DNA from: Powellomyces hirtus
Taxonomy: Eukaryota; Chytridiomycota; Chytridiomycetes; Spizellomycetales; Powellomycetaceae
Assembly: GCA_025526995.1 (NCBI GenBank)
Contig: JAHLKG010000001.1
Span: forward strand, 1,736,001-1,800,000
Length of the DNA stretch: 64,000 bases
Reading direction: 5' to 3'
Below, piece by piece: positions 33,524 to 45,038 of this stretch; within the stretch, counting starts at the first letter, position 1, and every line of letters starts with the position of its first letter. The position numbers and the translations under genes are program-made. The notes below the pieces were generated by a model that was not told the origin of the DNA, did not search any database, and saw only the letters and a list, made by a program, of their open reading frames with translations.

Positions 33524-36049
33524 ATGCACGTGCGGGCATGCCCTCCGAGTGCTGTATGCCGCTCGTCCATATATACCCGTCCCACACGAATTGAACAGCT
33601 CCGCCGTCAGCTACCCCACAATCCAAGCCACCGCTCGTTTGTGACAACCTCCCCCTGCAGTATATCACTCAGAAGCCAGCGTAGTTCAAAAACGGCGCTG
33701 CAACAAATATTCGATTCACCGTCATACTGGCATGCGAACCGCCAAGATGCGAAAGGGACCAGCACAGGGCTGTTTGGTCTGCCATTACTGGACAGGCCGG
33801 AAAGCTTTCGGAAAGCGGCGAAAGTGGCGATAGAGGAAGTGACAACGATAATACGAGAAGTCTGCAGTGCGGTGCAACGCGGGAATGCGACCGAAATGGC
33901 AAAGACTGTCAAACGATTAGATAGACTATCCGACATCCTTTGCTCGGTCGTAGATAGCGCAGAGCTTATCCGGAATGTGCATCCAGACAAAAAGTTTGTG
34001 GACGCCGCCAATGACGCTCATATGGCACTTAGCAGCATCATCAATCAGCTGAACACGCATCAGGAGTTGTACCAGTCGCTGCATCGCGTGATGAACGATG
34101 CGACCATCACCAGCAAGTTCTCGGAGCAAGAATTGAGAGTGGGTAATTTGCTGTTGGCTGACTTTGAACGCGCCGGGATCCATATGCCGGCTGCGACGCG
34201 CGACCGGTTTGTAGATCTGCAGAACCGGATTGGGGAGTTGGGACATATGATGATCACCAATGCCGCGCCCGGGACTGCAACTGTGGAAATTGAGAACCCA
34301 GCGCAGAATCTTATTGGTGTCCCGCCAAATATTGCATCGATGTTTGCTCGCAGCAAGACTGCGGTTATACCCACTTCGTCGGCCCTGGCGACAACGGTAC
34401 TAAAATCGGCTAGAAATGAAGATGTAAGACGGAAAGTCTATATGGCGATGAATTCGGGGTCAAGAGAGCAGGTGGATGTGGTCGAAGCGCTCTTGTGGAC
34501 GAGAGGGGAGCTGGCGCGGTTGTTGGGAAAGGAGAGCTATGCGGAGATGTCGTTGGTGGATAAAATGGCGGGCACCCCTGGTAAGCATCTTCAGACAATG
34601 GAAAAGCAGGAGCAAGGCGGTTTCTGAAAATTTATGTTGCTCTATAGAGAACGTCATTTCCTTCTTGGAGTCACTATCCGATCTACATAAACCCCGAGCC
34701 GAAGTTGAGCTTGATCGGCTTCGAAGCCTGAAAGCTACGCATGTCGCAAAGGGAGCATCAAACGATATTCAAGCATGGGACCGGTTCTACTACTCACAGT
34801 TTATCGCACCAAGCGCCGTCATTGCGAGACCAGACGTTCTCGCCGACCCATTCCATGCCGCCCCGCCCACCTCATACAAATCCGATCCGATATCAGCCTA
34901 CTTTTCCGTCGGCGCCACATTCCAGGGTCTGTCACAGCTGTTCAAGTCATTGTACGGAGTGACCCTCGAACCAGCGACTGTCGCGCCGGGGGAAGTGTGG
35001 CATAGCGATGTTCGCAGGCTCGACGTGATGCATGAGAAAGACGGCAAGATAGGGACGATCTATTGTGACCTGTTCAGTCGGGAAGCGGGCGAGTCGCGGA
35101 AATATGAGAATGCTGCGCATTTCACTGTGCGATGTTCAAGGCGCATTGATGATGAAGAGCGGTTTGGATCGGCGTATCATGCTGGCAGCATGAAGATCCC
35201 GGGTTTTGAAAAGGATGTTGTGGAGAATGGCACCAAAAAACGATACCAGCTACCAATTGTGGTGCTCGTGACAGCGTTCAGAAGACCGTCTGATCATATG
35301 CCAGCGCTTCTGAATCTATGGGAGGTGGAAACTTTGTTCCACGAGATGGGTCATGCGATGCATTGTAAGTTGTGATCGCGGATCGTTTCACGCCATTTGA
35401 CTAACATGGTAGAATTTTTATAGCGATGCTGGCGCGAACGGACTATCAACACATTGCTGGAACACGAGTGCCAATGGACTTTGTCGAAGTGCCGTCCATC
35501 TTCATGGAAAATTTCGCCAAATCGCCCGAAATGCTCTCTTCCTTTGCCCGACACTACCAGACGGGTGATCCCGTCCCACTCGACCTTCTCCGCTCTGCGC
35601 GCGCCGCATCCGCCACCACCGACGCCTTCGACACCCAACACCAGCTCCAACTCTCCCTCCTCGATCAAATGTACCATTCCCCGCTCGCCCTTCAACCTGG
35701 ATTCAACTCGACCGCCGTGCTGGCCGAATCCCAACGACTCTACAACGTCTTCCCGCCCATAAAAGACGCGGCATGGCAAGTGCAATTTACCCACTTGTTT
35801 AGTTATGGAGCGACCTATTATAGCTACTTTTGGAGCCGACGGTGGGCGAGCCGGATATGGCGCAAATGGTTCCGGGGACGCGATGAGCAGGCGTGGAAAG
35901 AAGGAGGAGAGTTGCTTAGGACGGAATTGTTAGGATGTGGAGGTGGGAGAGATCCGTGGACTGGGTTGGAGAAACTGGGTGTAGTTAAAGATGGCGAACG
36001 ACAGGGCGTATTTAGGGCTAGATTAGATGATCTAGGAATTAGTGACTAA
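33524..36049 (+). CDS. OCT1: Mitochondrial intermediate peptidase (M3 metalloprotease)
   Basis: Thimet-type zinc peptidase that removes an octapeptide from imported mitochondrial precursors after the main processing step. Three exons, 33524-34580, 34648-35364 and 35424-36049, give 799 residues, close to the family length. The active-site motif HEMGHAMH (HExxH) ends exon 2 and continues into exon 3 (SMLARTDYQHIAGTR), with the downstream Glu ligand region DFVEVPSIFMENF. YFSVGATFQGLSQLFKSLYG and IGTIYCDLFSREAGESRKYENAAH also match the family. The ATG at 33524 was chosen because it begins an Arg/Ser-rich presequence lacking acidic residues (MHVRACPPSAVCRSSIYTR), and upstream codons give no other ATG in frame. 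Confidence 0.93.
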
Positions 36050-36368
36050 AAGCAGTGTTGTCTCAGCGCTGAGATTTGGATGGATACAGAATACATGACT
36101 TCTTATTTTTGGGAGATATACATGAGGGGATTTGATACGGGGCTGTGAAAACGGTTCGGATCCCATGCCCGATCGTCAAAATAGCCAATCGTAGTTACGC
36201 CAAATTGTTCTGTCGGTTGGAGTTTTCGTGGAATATTCTCTTGGCAAGATTGAATTTGAACTGTCTGTTTGAAGGGCGGTGTGTGAATACAACCCAATGG
36301 TGCGACATCCTCACATACAGACATCCATACCCGATTTCCCAAAGAGCTTTCGAAAGTTCGCAATATTT

Positions 36369-37052
36369 TCACTGCACCACTCGTCCACCCTGCAAGCGTC
36401 CTGCCTGCTCGCGGGCAAACCGCGACGACAAGGGTGCCCTTGCCGCCTCCTTTCCCGCACCACCACCGCCATTATCGTATTCATCTTCGTTTCCCAGTAG
36501 CTCTGTGGCGCGGGTATCGACCATCGGGCTTCCGTTAATGGGTTGCGCTGCGGGTCGTTTGGGTGCGTCGGGGTGGGGTGTGCGTGCTTTTTCGTTGATG
36601 ATGGAGATGGTCATGAGTTGGGTGGTAGGTGGGCGGGTGCTGGGGGTGAGGTGGAAGGGTGGGCGGGTGGTCCGGGTGGCGTGGAAAGGTGGGTATTTCT
36701 GAGAAAAATAAAAATAAAAATGGTTAGAAGGCGTGATCTGGAGGTTGAAAAAAGGAAGGATGAGGAGTACGTGAGGTTTTCGCAGCGGGTTGAACCGCAG
36801 GTCGCGCGACTGCCCAGGACGGAAGGTTGATCCACCTCCCCCGTGGTGGCGGTTGCGGCTGCGGTTCTTGTGCCCGTTTTCGATGTAGTTTTGTTTCTTG
36901 GCTTGGATGATGATGTCGTCTGGGGAAGCATAAAAGACGAACCCATGTTTCAGCAAGGCAAAATGTTTGATTGTGTTATGATAACAGTTCGACTCACCAA
37001 GCGACATAGTCATCTTGTCAACATCCATGGGTGCAACGCCTACGTCTGCCAT
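36369..37052 (-). CDS. mRNA export adaptor with UAP56-binding motif (ALYREF/UIF-like)
   Basis: The first exon encodes MADVGVAPMDVDKMTMSL and splices (CTTG then GTGAGT; acceptor CAG) so that the sequence becomes MSLDDIIIQAKKQN. MSLDDII is the UAP56-binding motif found at the N-terminus of ALYREF and UIF/FYTTD1. A basic, Gly/Arg/His-rich stretch follows (KNRSRNRHHGGGGSTFRPG), suited to RNA contact. A second intron (GTACTC ... CAG) is phase 0 and 75-78 bases long, so it can also be read through. The remainder is Pro/Thr-rich and ends PLSSRFAREQAGRLQGGRVVQ. No RRM is present, which makes it closer to UIF than to ALYREF. A start 24 bases upstream (37076) is in frame too; the downstream ATG matches MADKM-type starts of the family better. 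Confidence 0.65.
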   Translation of the reverse strand: MADVGVAPMDVDKMTMSLGESNCYHNTIKHFALLKHGFVFYASPDDIIIQAKKQNYIENGHKNRSRNRHHGGGGSTFRPGQSRDLRFNPLRKPHVLLILPFFNLQITPSNHFYFYFSQKYPPFHATRTTRPPFHLTPSTRPPTTQLMTISIINEKARTPHPDAPKRPAAQPINGSPMVDTRATELLGNEDEYDNGGGGAGKEAARAPLSSRFAREQAGRLQGGRVVQ

Positions 37053-37465
37053 TTTTGAGTGGGGCTTTGATGGCATGTGGGTTGATTTGTTGTTGGTGAG
37101 GTGTGAGAAGTACGTTTCAAAGGAAAGTGTAGGTTGCAGCGGAAGCTTGTTTTTTGTGGATGTGGAGGAAAGTGGAGGTGGGAGGTTTCACCTCGGGGTG
37201 AGAACCATGGTGGGAGAGGGGGAAGCCTCTGTGTAAAGTGACTTCACACTCGGATGACAGGTTTTACGCCCAGGGTATATTGTGAGCGAGTATGACTGAT
37301 GTGTACTTTCTACCCTGAAACCTGAGCAGAGGGACATCTCTGGGCGTGACGTTTATGAAGTGACTTCAAATGAGTCCGTGAAAATATATTGAATTGAAAA
37401 AGAATCGAGCGGGAACTCAAATGAGACTGTCCGAAATATATACAAAAATTGCAACCCGCCTCTCG

Positions 37466-38936
37466 TTAAGGACGACTTCTGAACATGCGTCGTTTCTCGT
37501 CTTCCGCCATGACCGACATCAAGTCGGTCGCTGTCTCGGGGGCTGACGCCATGGGCTGGTCCACTGCTTCGAGCGTTTTTTCGAGATCTGGTGTGGGAGT
37601 CTTGATGCCGAGTGTGTCTCGAGCGGCCCGCTTCCATCGCTTGTCGAGGAGCATGGTATACATGAAAGTGCAGACCGGGCTGTTTGGTGCGGGGTGTGTG
37701 TTAAAATGACGAGAATAAGGAGGAAAGTAGATGAGTGTAAGGCGGGCTTACTTGTTGATGACCATCACGATCCCGATGCAATCGACAGCAGGCGGTACAG
37801 ATTTGCCCGAGCTGATCGAATACAGCATGATGAACGCATACAAACCCCAGTTTGCGATGAAGGTAAGGACTAGGAGGACGGATTTCTCCATTACCAATCT
37901 GTGATACTGTGGCTTTTCCGTGTTAAGGAACGAATAGTCAAAGGCTTCATCGGAAGTATTGAGGGATTCTCCTTGCCATTTGCTGGCTTGGTTGTGCAGT
38001 TCGACGCACATGCGCCAGTAGCTGATGGCGAAGATACTGAGGGTACCGACCACAGTTGCGAGGCACGACATTTGGGTGAAGTAGACGGATGACCACCAGC
38101 CTAGTGTACAGTATCTGGATAATCCATGGAGAGTTACGCGGTTGTATGAGACTCGGGACGGTGCAGGAGTAAAAGCTTACTTACATTCGAGATGGTTGTA
38201 GTGCGTGATGCACCATGGCCTTGTCAGTCCAGTAGGTCGACGTGGTGGAGAAAACCGCCCATGTTAAGCTGGCAAGAATCATTCCGCAAATGTGTCGCCA
38301 AGTGAGGGTTTTCTGTTTTGCTATCCTGAGATATCGTTCCAAACCGATGGCAGCATAGCTAGAAATGGAGATGTGCTGTAATGGCCCTTATGAGTTGGCG
38401 TAACAAAGACATTTGGGTGCGCTGTCGTGGTTACGTTAAAGAATACTGTCAAAAACCCGTCAATCTCGCATCCCAGTGTACCCCAGCGGTATCCTGATGA
38501 GAGGACATGTGAGTTTTAACGATGCGGATGAGGTTTGTGAGTAGGGGAAAGTACAGACCTTGGGAGATCAGCGCCCCTGCCGTAAATATGAATCGGGCCA
38601 CGCAGATGCACCAGTCCGCTGCGCACATATACAGAAGAAGCGCATTCTGTGAAGCATTACATTAAGAGACCAGCAATAAAGACCGACTGTGGCGGGATCC
38701 TACTTGAATGGTTTGCAGTGCTTTCCGTTTCGTTGCCATGCGGAAGATGAATGTATTGCCGGCGATGGTGATGCTGCATAATATGCAGACAATGATTCCT
38801 GTAACTTTAGCTAGAAGAATATTTCAATCATGAGTTTAATTTGGATGAATGGGTCATCCTGCTTTGATGCGGGTTTACCGGCATTGTCGAGCTCAACGTC
38901 CGCTGCGTCGTGATCAAATTCAGCTCGTCCCATCAT
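37466..38936 (-). CDS. Rhodopsin-like (class A) G protein-coupled receptor
   Basis: About seven exons give some 365 residues with seven hydrophobic segments. Signs of class A: TM1 with GN (ITIAGNTFIFR), TM3 start Cys (LGCEIDGFLTVFF) paired with a Cys before TM5 (YCTLGWWSSVYF), the ERY triplet at the end of TM3 (GLERYLRIAK), the TM4 Trp (LASLTWAVF), and a TM6 F-x3-W (TFIANWGLY). TM7 lacks NPxxY; the equivalent is INKCSF. There is no Lys at the retinal site, so it is not an opsin. The C-tail (RWKRAARDTLGIKTPTPDLE) has possible phosphorylation sites. Class A-like receptors are known from zoosporic fungi but not from Dikarya. The ligand is unknown. Exon edges are approximate except the ends. Confidence 0.75.
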
Positions 38937-40291
38937 TGTTACTCATGGAGGGTAACGTAGAAAGAATTTGCGAAAAAACCCAATTCGGAACAGTAAAAGT
39001 GAGGCTTCAAGGAAAACAAACACAGATTTTTACATCGAACACAAGATTCAGGACTTCTTTGAGGTATTTGTCTTAGTGCGATGACGGCACGTATCATGCA
39101 ACTTTTGTCCAGCATACTAAAAGCTTATCCCGTGGGAAGGCTGCAGGGCGGAGCCGCCGTCGGCCCATGGTACGCCCATTGGGACATGGAATTTTCGGCG
39201 GCCTTCGGGGTTGGGAGTGGAGTGCACCTGCTGAATGATTACGTAAGACAAAGCGCCCTCCCGGGAACTCGGAAAGCGGGAGCGTTCTACTTCTGAACTC
39301 AGCCTTCGCCACGATCACACAGTCCCCTGCGTGCGGTCGTGAATAACTATCTCTGCACGTCAAGCCCGCTGTAATTCAAGGCAGGTGCGTGCCCAAACGC
39401 AAGTAGTGATGATGGCAACAAGGGGATAGATTCCAGAGCGACAAGTAGCTTTAATTAACGCTGCTTGTGGCATGCCAGAGCACGAAAAGAAACATAATCT
39501 TCTCGGTGAGATCTTATTGAAATAGATGACAGATTGATTAATTGCGAACAAATCTAGAAATGTTCTGTAACGGTAGACAGCCGGGTGACACGTTCGCGTT
39601 ACGCTGCACCGAATGCACACACAGGAACATGCCACCACCCAGCCTTATCGGCGGATAGGCTCCAGGATACAAACGCAGGAACATAACCATCCCGTAGATG
39701 CCCTTGTCGGGGTACAGGCCCCAGGATGCAAACGGAGAAGCATGACACCCCGATATCCAACCGCCGGTCGATACTTCGCCGACGGGATCCCGGTATCACA
39801 TTTCGCAAACCCACCTGAAAAGACATTTGACCGAGGACGCACGCATGTGAACAGGTGAAGGGCAACGAGAAGCCTCGGAGGGATTGCAGAGGGAGAAGCA
39901 ATGGATCTACAATAGTGTGAAGTATTCATAACTTTGCAGAGAGCCTGAATGTAAGCTGAACACCACGCAAGACTTGTCAGTCACACTGAGTCACACTGAG
40001 TCAGTCGCTGACATAAGTGTGCCGCTTGCCTTGCTGGCGCTGTTTGTCGTTACCTTGTTTCGGCTCTCGTTCCTTCCCTTTCCCCCCGCAAGTGTCGCCG
40101 TGAAGGTTTGGCACCATTCCTCAACAACCCAAAGAACTTCTTACTTTTGCATACTGTTCTCTCTGAAAAACTAATCAACCAACTGCTGTGTGGACTTGAC
40201 CTCAAACCCACCAGCAACTCGACAGACCTGCCGCTGGAAAGTCGGAGTTCGATACCGTTAGTTTATATTACGCATTCTGTGTGCTTCAAAT
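38937..40291. other. 1.35-kb divergent intergenic region with short repeats
   Basis: No recognised gene. It contains three imperfect tandem units described separately, and a small double repeat of TCACACTGAG at about 39980. The rest should hold the promoters of the GPCR gene (minus) and the gene at 40292 (plus). Confidence 0.4.
39601..39775. repeat. Three imperfect ~58-base tandem repeats
   Basis: Units starting near 39601, 39658 and 39717 share GC(T/C)CCAGGAT(A/G)CAAACG-like starts followed by an (A)GGAACAT-like core. The second and third are alike at about 70% by eye; the first is more diverged. No function is evident. Confidence 0.45.
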
Positions 40292-43161
40292 ATGGATCGA
40301 AAGGTACGAGGACTGACGCTGGCACTTTTCGCATGAGATGCAGGTGCACACCTACGTCATGCTAACATGCATTCGTTTGCCCAGAGCAAGCCGTCGCAGG
40401 GTAGGCCGTCAGGTCCTGGAATGGAGGTCTTCAATGGCAACAATGGAAAACCACCAAGCAAGGTGATGACCGCGGAAGAGTTTGATCGATTCTTGGAGAA
40501 CGAGAAGTCCACCACACGTATCACTCTTTCATCCGAACGTGGTCCAAACGAAGACGGATATCAGTCAGACACCTCCATCGATCGCGCGCTGACTTCGCCC
40601 GCTGCATTTTTTAACTATGTATCAAATGGTCCGGGCCCGGATTCTGCACAGCAAGGTCAGCAACCGCGGCCGCAACAACCGATTCAGGCGAAGAAGCCAG
40701 GTGCTGGAATGGGCCCACCCGCGCCTCCAAATCCGGGTCCGCCAGGTCAAGGGTATCCAGGAGTGTTACCATCACGAACGCATCCTATGCGGCTGAATTC
40801 AAACGAACCTCACCCCGCTCATCATCCACGCTCGGGCCAACCGCCTTATCCTGCCCAGCAGGTTCGCCCTAGCCAACCACCTCGCTCCGCTCCAAATGCT
40901 CAGAGTGCTCTTCGTCCTGATCAAAGCCCTCCTCGTCCTGAAGAAGACTCGTTTGCACGGAGCACGGTCTCGGTGGCGCCTGCAGCTGTGCCTCACAATG
41001 ATACCAAGTCGCTGGCAGACTTTTTGCGAACCACCGCGCCGGATGGAAGTCCGAGTGCAAGCGATTCGAAAACGAAGAAAAAGAAGAACAGCTTCTTTGG
41101 ATTCGGGAAGAAGAAGAAAAATCAGGAAGACAAAGATGCCAAACGAGGATTCCCTCCAATGGCTGAGCGAGGATCGGGTGACCGTCACATTCCTCTGGAG
41201 GTTCCATTTGACCCTTTCAGAGAGATCCGGCCACATGTTTCGCATCATCATCGTCATTCGGACTCCGATCGCCGTGGAAACGGTCATCATGCGAGCAAGC
41301 ACGAATCTGGCGATTCACTGAGCATCCCATCTCACATATCGAACAAAGAGGTTCGACGAAGCATTATCATTGCGGAAGACGAGGGGAGGTTTGGAGCTCC
41401 TCTGTTTGACGTGAGCGGCTCCTTGGGACGTTCCAGGCGACCTGACAGTCTCAGCAACGGTAGTCTAACTAGTCCTGGATCGCCAAGCCCTCCAAGGGGA
41501 AGACCACACTCACACGCGTCAAACGGGGGCGGTCGTAGCCCGGTGCCGATGGATGCGCATCATCAACAGGGTCGACATGAGCATTCTCAACATCATCATA
41601 TGCGGATAGAACAGCAAGGGACTACAAACTACGGACAGTCATCTCCAAACATGCACGGCCAGCAGCCTGGGGGACCACGGCCTCATTCTCACAACATGTC
41701 TGCTGTCCCCAATCGGCTGCTTCCTGATGAGTCGTTTCAGGTCACACCGTTTCCAGAAACGTTCAGCGATGGCTTGAATGCGCCTGACGCGGCAAGGCAA
41801 TCTTCATTGCCTCCTCGCATCAATGTAGACCAGCAGCACTCTTTGGATCCAGTGTATCACGCGTCGACTCCTAATCAAAATGAACTCAGCCAGCAACAGT
41901 ATTTCGACATCATGAGAAACGCCCCGCCGCATCTAGATGACGATGACGACTGGTCTGATGGTCAGGATTACGGCTTTGATGGTGATGACGATGACTACGA
42001 TGATTTCGATGATTTGGACGACGAGACATTGGCCAATACGGAGGTCAACGCCATGGTGAACTATGGACTCAAGGAAGCGATGACAATGGCGTACATGCGT
42101 CCTTTACCGAGACGAAAACGGGAAGATGCTTTGAAAGTGGAGTTCTCCACCACCATGGAAGAGTGTCTCGGTGTTTTGGAAGACAGCGAGGGAGAGTGGG
42201 AGTATGGCCCCACTTACAGAGAAATGGTTCCTCTACGAGATCGGGCAGCAGAACGAAGAGCGCAGGAAGAAGCAGCCGAGGAGGAGAACCGGGTGCCCCT
42301 CGTCATCAAGAGCCGCGGAAGCAGTCTGGCTTACACCAAAGATCGCGACACCAGCGACAGCGATATGGAGCTTGAACAGGAGATAGGCATTGAGAGAAGG
42401 CCAAGTCAAGAAGGCTTGAAGGATAACGTGCCCGAGCCAACTCGACCACCCGTAGGGATGGAGACGGTCGGCTTGCAGACTCCACCGGATACACCACGCC
42501 CATCCATGATTCCCATCACCGTCATCTCAGCCGCCACCTCAACCTTGACGAGCGCTGCCCAGCGTACAGTGTCGCTGCAACCTTCACTGGAGGGAATACC
42601 TGCTCCTCGCATTGTCTCTATGTCGCAGTTGCCCACCGTCTCCAACGTGGCCACCTCCCCAATAGCCACTGAGGCACCCCCAGTCATTCCCATCGTAGCG
42701 GCCGCGGGAGCCGCACCAGCCCCACGTCGCAAAAAGGTCCGCCACGTGCAGATCCAAACACGCACCCCGACCGTTGTCCCCATCGCCACACAGACGGTGG
42801 AAGCTGCGGTCAGTCCGGAATTGCAACAGGAAAACACGACTCTGCTGGCAGAAGTCGTACGTCTCCGGGCCCTTGTGCACACTTTGACTCACGAGCGGGA
42901 CAGTGAACGCGAACAGTTTGATACTGACCGAACGCGATTCAATGCGCTCTCGGAAACGGCGGTGCGGAAAATTCGCGAACTGTGTCGCGAAACGGAAATG
43001 TATAGAGTGGAGTGCGAGTGTTTGAAGGGCGTGGTAAGCATTTACTCGTGTCCTTGGTCTTCCGTCGCTAGCAGTTTTTCTAACGCATCTTGCAGGTGGA
43101 AGATATGGAAAGGCAGCATGAACAATGGGGTGTGGAAGATGGACATATTCCCCAGGCGTAG
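40292..43161 (+). CDS. Large disordered protein with C-terminal coiled coil, unrecognised
   Basis: Three exons, 40292-40303, 40385-43033 and 43096-43161, give 908 residues. The first coding exon is 12 bases (MDRK); the donor GTACGA, branch CTAACATG and acceptor CCCAG support it, and the phase is 0. The last exon splices V with VEDMERQHEQWGVEDG, completing a coiled coil. Along the chain: MTAEEFDRFLENEK near the start; Pro/Gln-rich stretch; a Lys-rich block (KTKKKKNSFFGFGKKKKN); His-rich stretches (HHHRHSDSDRR, HHMRIEQQ); a strongly acidic run near residue 545 (LDDDDDWSDGQD ... DDYDDFDDLDDE); and a C-terminal coiled coil from about residue 820 (ELQQENTTLLAEVVRLRALV). No family is recognised. 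The layout would fit a scaffold or cytoskeletal adaptor, which is inference only. Confidence 0.7.
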
Positions 43162-43569
43162 AGTACTCCACAACAGCCAGTTGGCGTAGCCCCCGCACCA
43201 TACTTTCTAGCCCTTTTCTTCTTTTGAATTATTTACATTAGACTATATGCCCAGGCTTAACCCCCGCTCTGGTGTTATTTACATAGATGAAATCTGAGAC
43301 GCTATGATTTTTTTTTTTTGCACACATTTATGATGCTTCTGTTGCGACAAACTCCGCTCCGCTCCGCGCCTCCGTGTCCGTCCACGTGACCTTTGCTCAC
43401 AGCGTTCCCTTGCTTCCTCCATCAATCCAACATTGCTAGAGATCACCACCGATTCCCAGTTTCCAGTGAGCAAGGTCAACTGTATGTATGCCCAAGATAA
43501 CGTATATTGCATTTCAAAATTGTCCTGCTCCTCTATTTACATTCTTTTGTGCGAAAGTTTAGGTCCAAA
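43162..43569. other. Spacer and promoter
   Basis: About 400 bases including a T-tract at about 43308-43319. No protein-like frame. Carries the 3' end of the disordered-protein gene and the promoter of the PIP30-like gene. Confidence 0.35.
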
Positions 43570-44621
43570 ATGTCATTCAGCTCTTCATTACCGGCGACGA
43601 CCAACCCGTCGGCTGCCATCATGGCCAGCAAGTTTGTCACGCAAACTGAGGCGGAAAGCACACGGGCGGTACGGCAGGCGGAGGCCGCCGCTGAGGGGAG
43701 AGGTACATGGAGGAAGATAAACAAAAAAATCCTATTGAAGCAACTATGGGACTGCTTTTGATATTCGATTTGTGAGGGCAGAGTATGTGGAGAAGGAAGA
43801 GGTGTTTGATCCAAGACCGCTGTATGAGAAGTTGGCCGGTGAGTGTTGGGACAAGAGTTACTAGCGTCTTTTGTATCGGAGTGCTTACATTGACACGTGG
43901 GCATTTTTTTCTGAGTTTAGATAAGAAAAGGATAGAGGAAGAAGGTAGGGGACTTCCCGCCATCAGCGACCATTGATAGTATCACCGCGGAGGACTTACT
44001 AGTGAGGCCTTGTTTTATGAAGAGTTCGCAGAGAAGATGAAATTTGGGAATCTCGTGCACCGGTTAGACGAAGGTAAAAGATTGTACAAATGTCCCTCTG
44101 TGCTTGCCCAATCGAGATGACTAACGCTGTCCCCTCACTCAACAGAGGAATATGAGTTCCTCTCCAACTACGACAACGAAAACACCAAAAAGTCCAAAGA
44201 AATTGCGCTCGAAACGCGTCAACAGCTCGATCTGTTCCGCAAAGCTGTGTCAGAGGCCGCAACCCCCATTGACGTATCCAAAGTGCCTCCGCCATTAGCA
44301 CCACCACCACCAACGCAACATAAGAATGCTAAAGATTTTCAGAGGGCGGCATTGAAGGGCGTGGTGGTGCGGAAACGGAAACCGGATGCGGTGGTGGTGA
44401 ATGGGGAGATGGGGATGAAGAAGATGAAAATACAGGAGAATGCGACCGAGGCGGTGAAGAAGGTGAAAGTCGAGGAAGAGGCGACTGAGGCGTTGTCGAA
44501 AACGGATGCGGGGAAGACAACGTCGACGGCGGCTCGGCAGCCAACTCAGGACAAGAAATCCTTGAACCCATTGGGAATGATAGCCGCTTATAGCGACGAC
44601 AGCGCGGACGACTCTGATTGA
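43570..44621 (+). CDS. PIP30/FAM192A (NIP30)-like proteasome activator-interacting protein
   Basis: About five exons (first exon 43570-43702). Joined sequence includes FVTQTEAESTRAVRQAEA, EYVEKEEVFDPRPLYEKLAD, KKRIEEE, LFYEEFAEKMKFGNLVHRLDE and EEYEFLSNYDNEN. The block VFDPRPLYEKL followed by KMKFGNLVHRLDEEE(Y/T)EFL is the hallmark of the NIP30 N-terminal domain. A basic Lys-rich middle (VVVRKRKPDAVVV, KKMKIQENATEAVKKVKVEEE) follows, and the C-terminus LGMIAAYSDDSADDSD mirrors the acidic, CK2-type LGxY-S-D-S tail by which mammalian PIP30 binds proteasome activator PA28-gamma. One acceptor (CGGAG before GACTTACT) was chosen because only it keeps the conserved EEF..KMKFGNL frame. PA28-gamma itself is not in the window. 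Confidence 0.75.
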
Positions 44622-45038
44622 TCTTGGCAATCGGGATCGTCTATGCTCAAGAGGAATGAAAGAGTGCCTGCCTGCCCCTTCTTGCACGGGGAAGCTGCAC
44701 TTTACCTTATCTCCAGCATCATACCACGCAAAGTTAGAGAAGTCGCTGGACGATTCCCCGATGAACAGCCAAAGGCTCGCGTGCCGGTTCAACGTCGTTT
44801 GATGTTTCCACCTTCTCCCACCTGCCCTCATTTCCTTGTACATAGTGTTTTTAATTTCTCGCGTGGAACAGAGAGCAAAGCTTCTTGTTCGTCTTGTATT
44901 TTATATGATTGTAATTATTTACTGAATGACGTATTGCGGTGTGTTTTCTGTATATATGTGACTGTGGGACAATGGTGGCGGAAAAGAACATTCCAAGCAG
45001 GAGTTGACTGTTTGTGCCGCAAGGAGTGTTATCCCTCC
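44622..45038. other. Convergent spacer
   Basis: About 400 bases between stop codons of two converging genes. It is AT-rich in its middle (44900-44960). No gene recognised. Confidence 0.35.

Noticed and set aside
37466..38936. Considered as an opsin
   Set aside because: No lysine at the retinal-binding position of TM7 and no NPxxY motif.
39599..39929. Overlapping open frames of 80-100 codons on both strands
   Set aside because: They are produced by the tandem repeats and have no consistent protein pattern.
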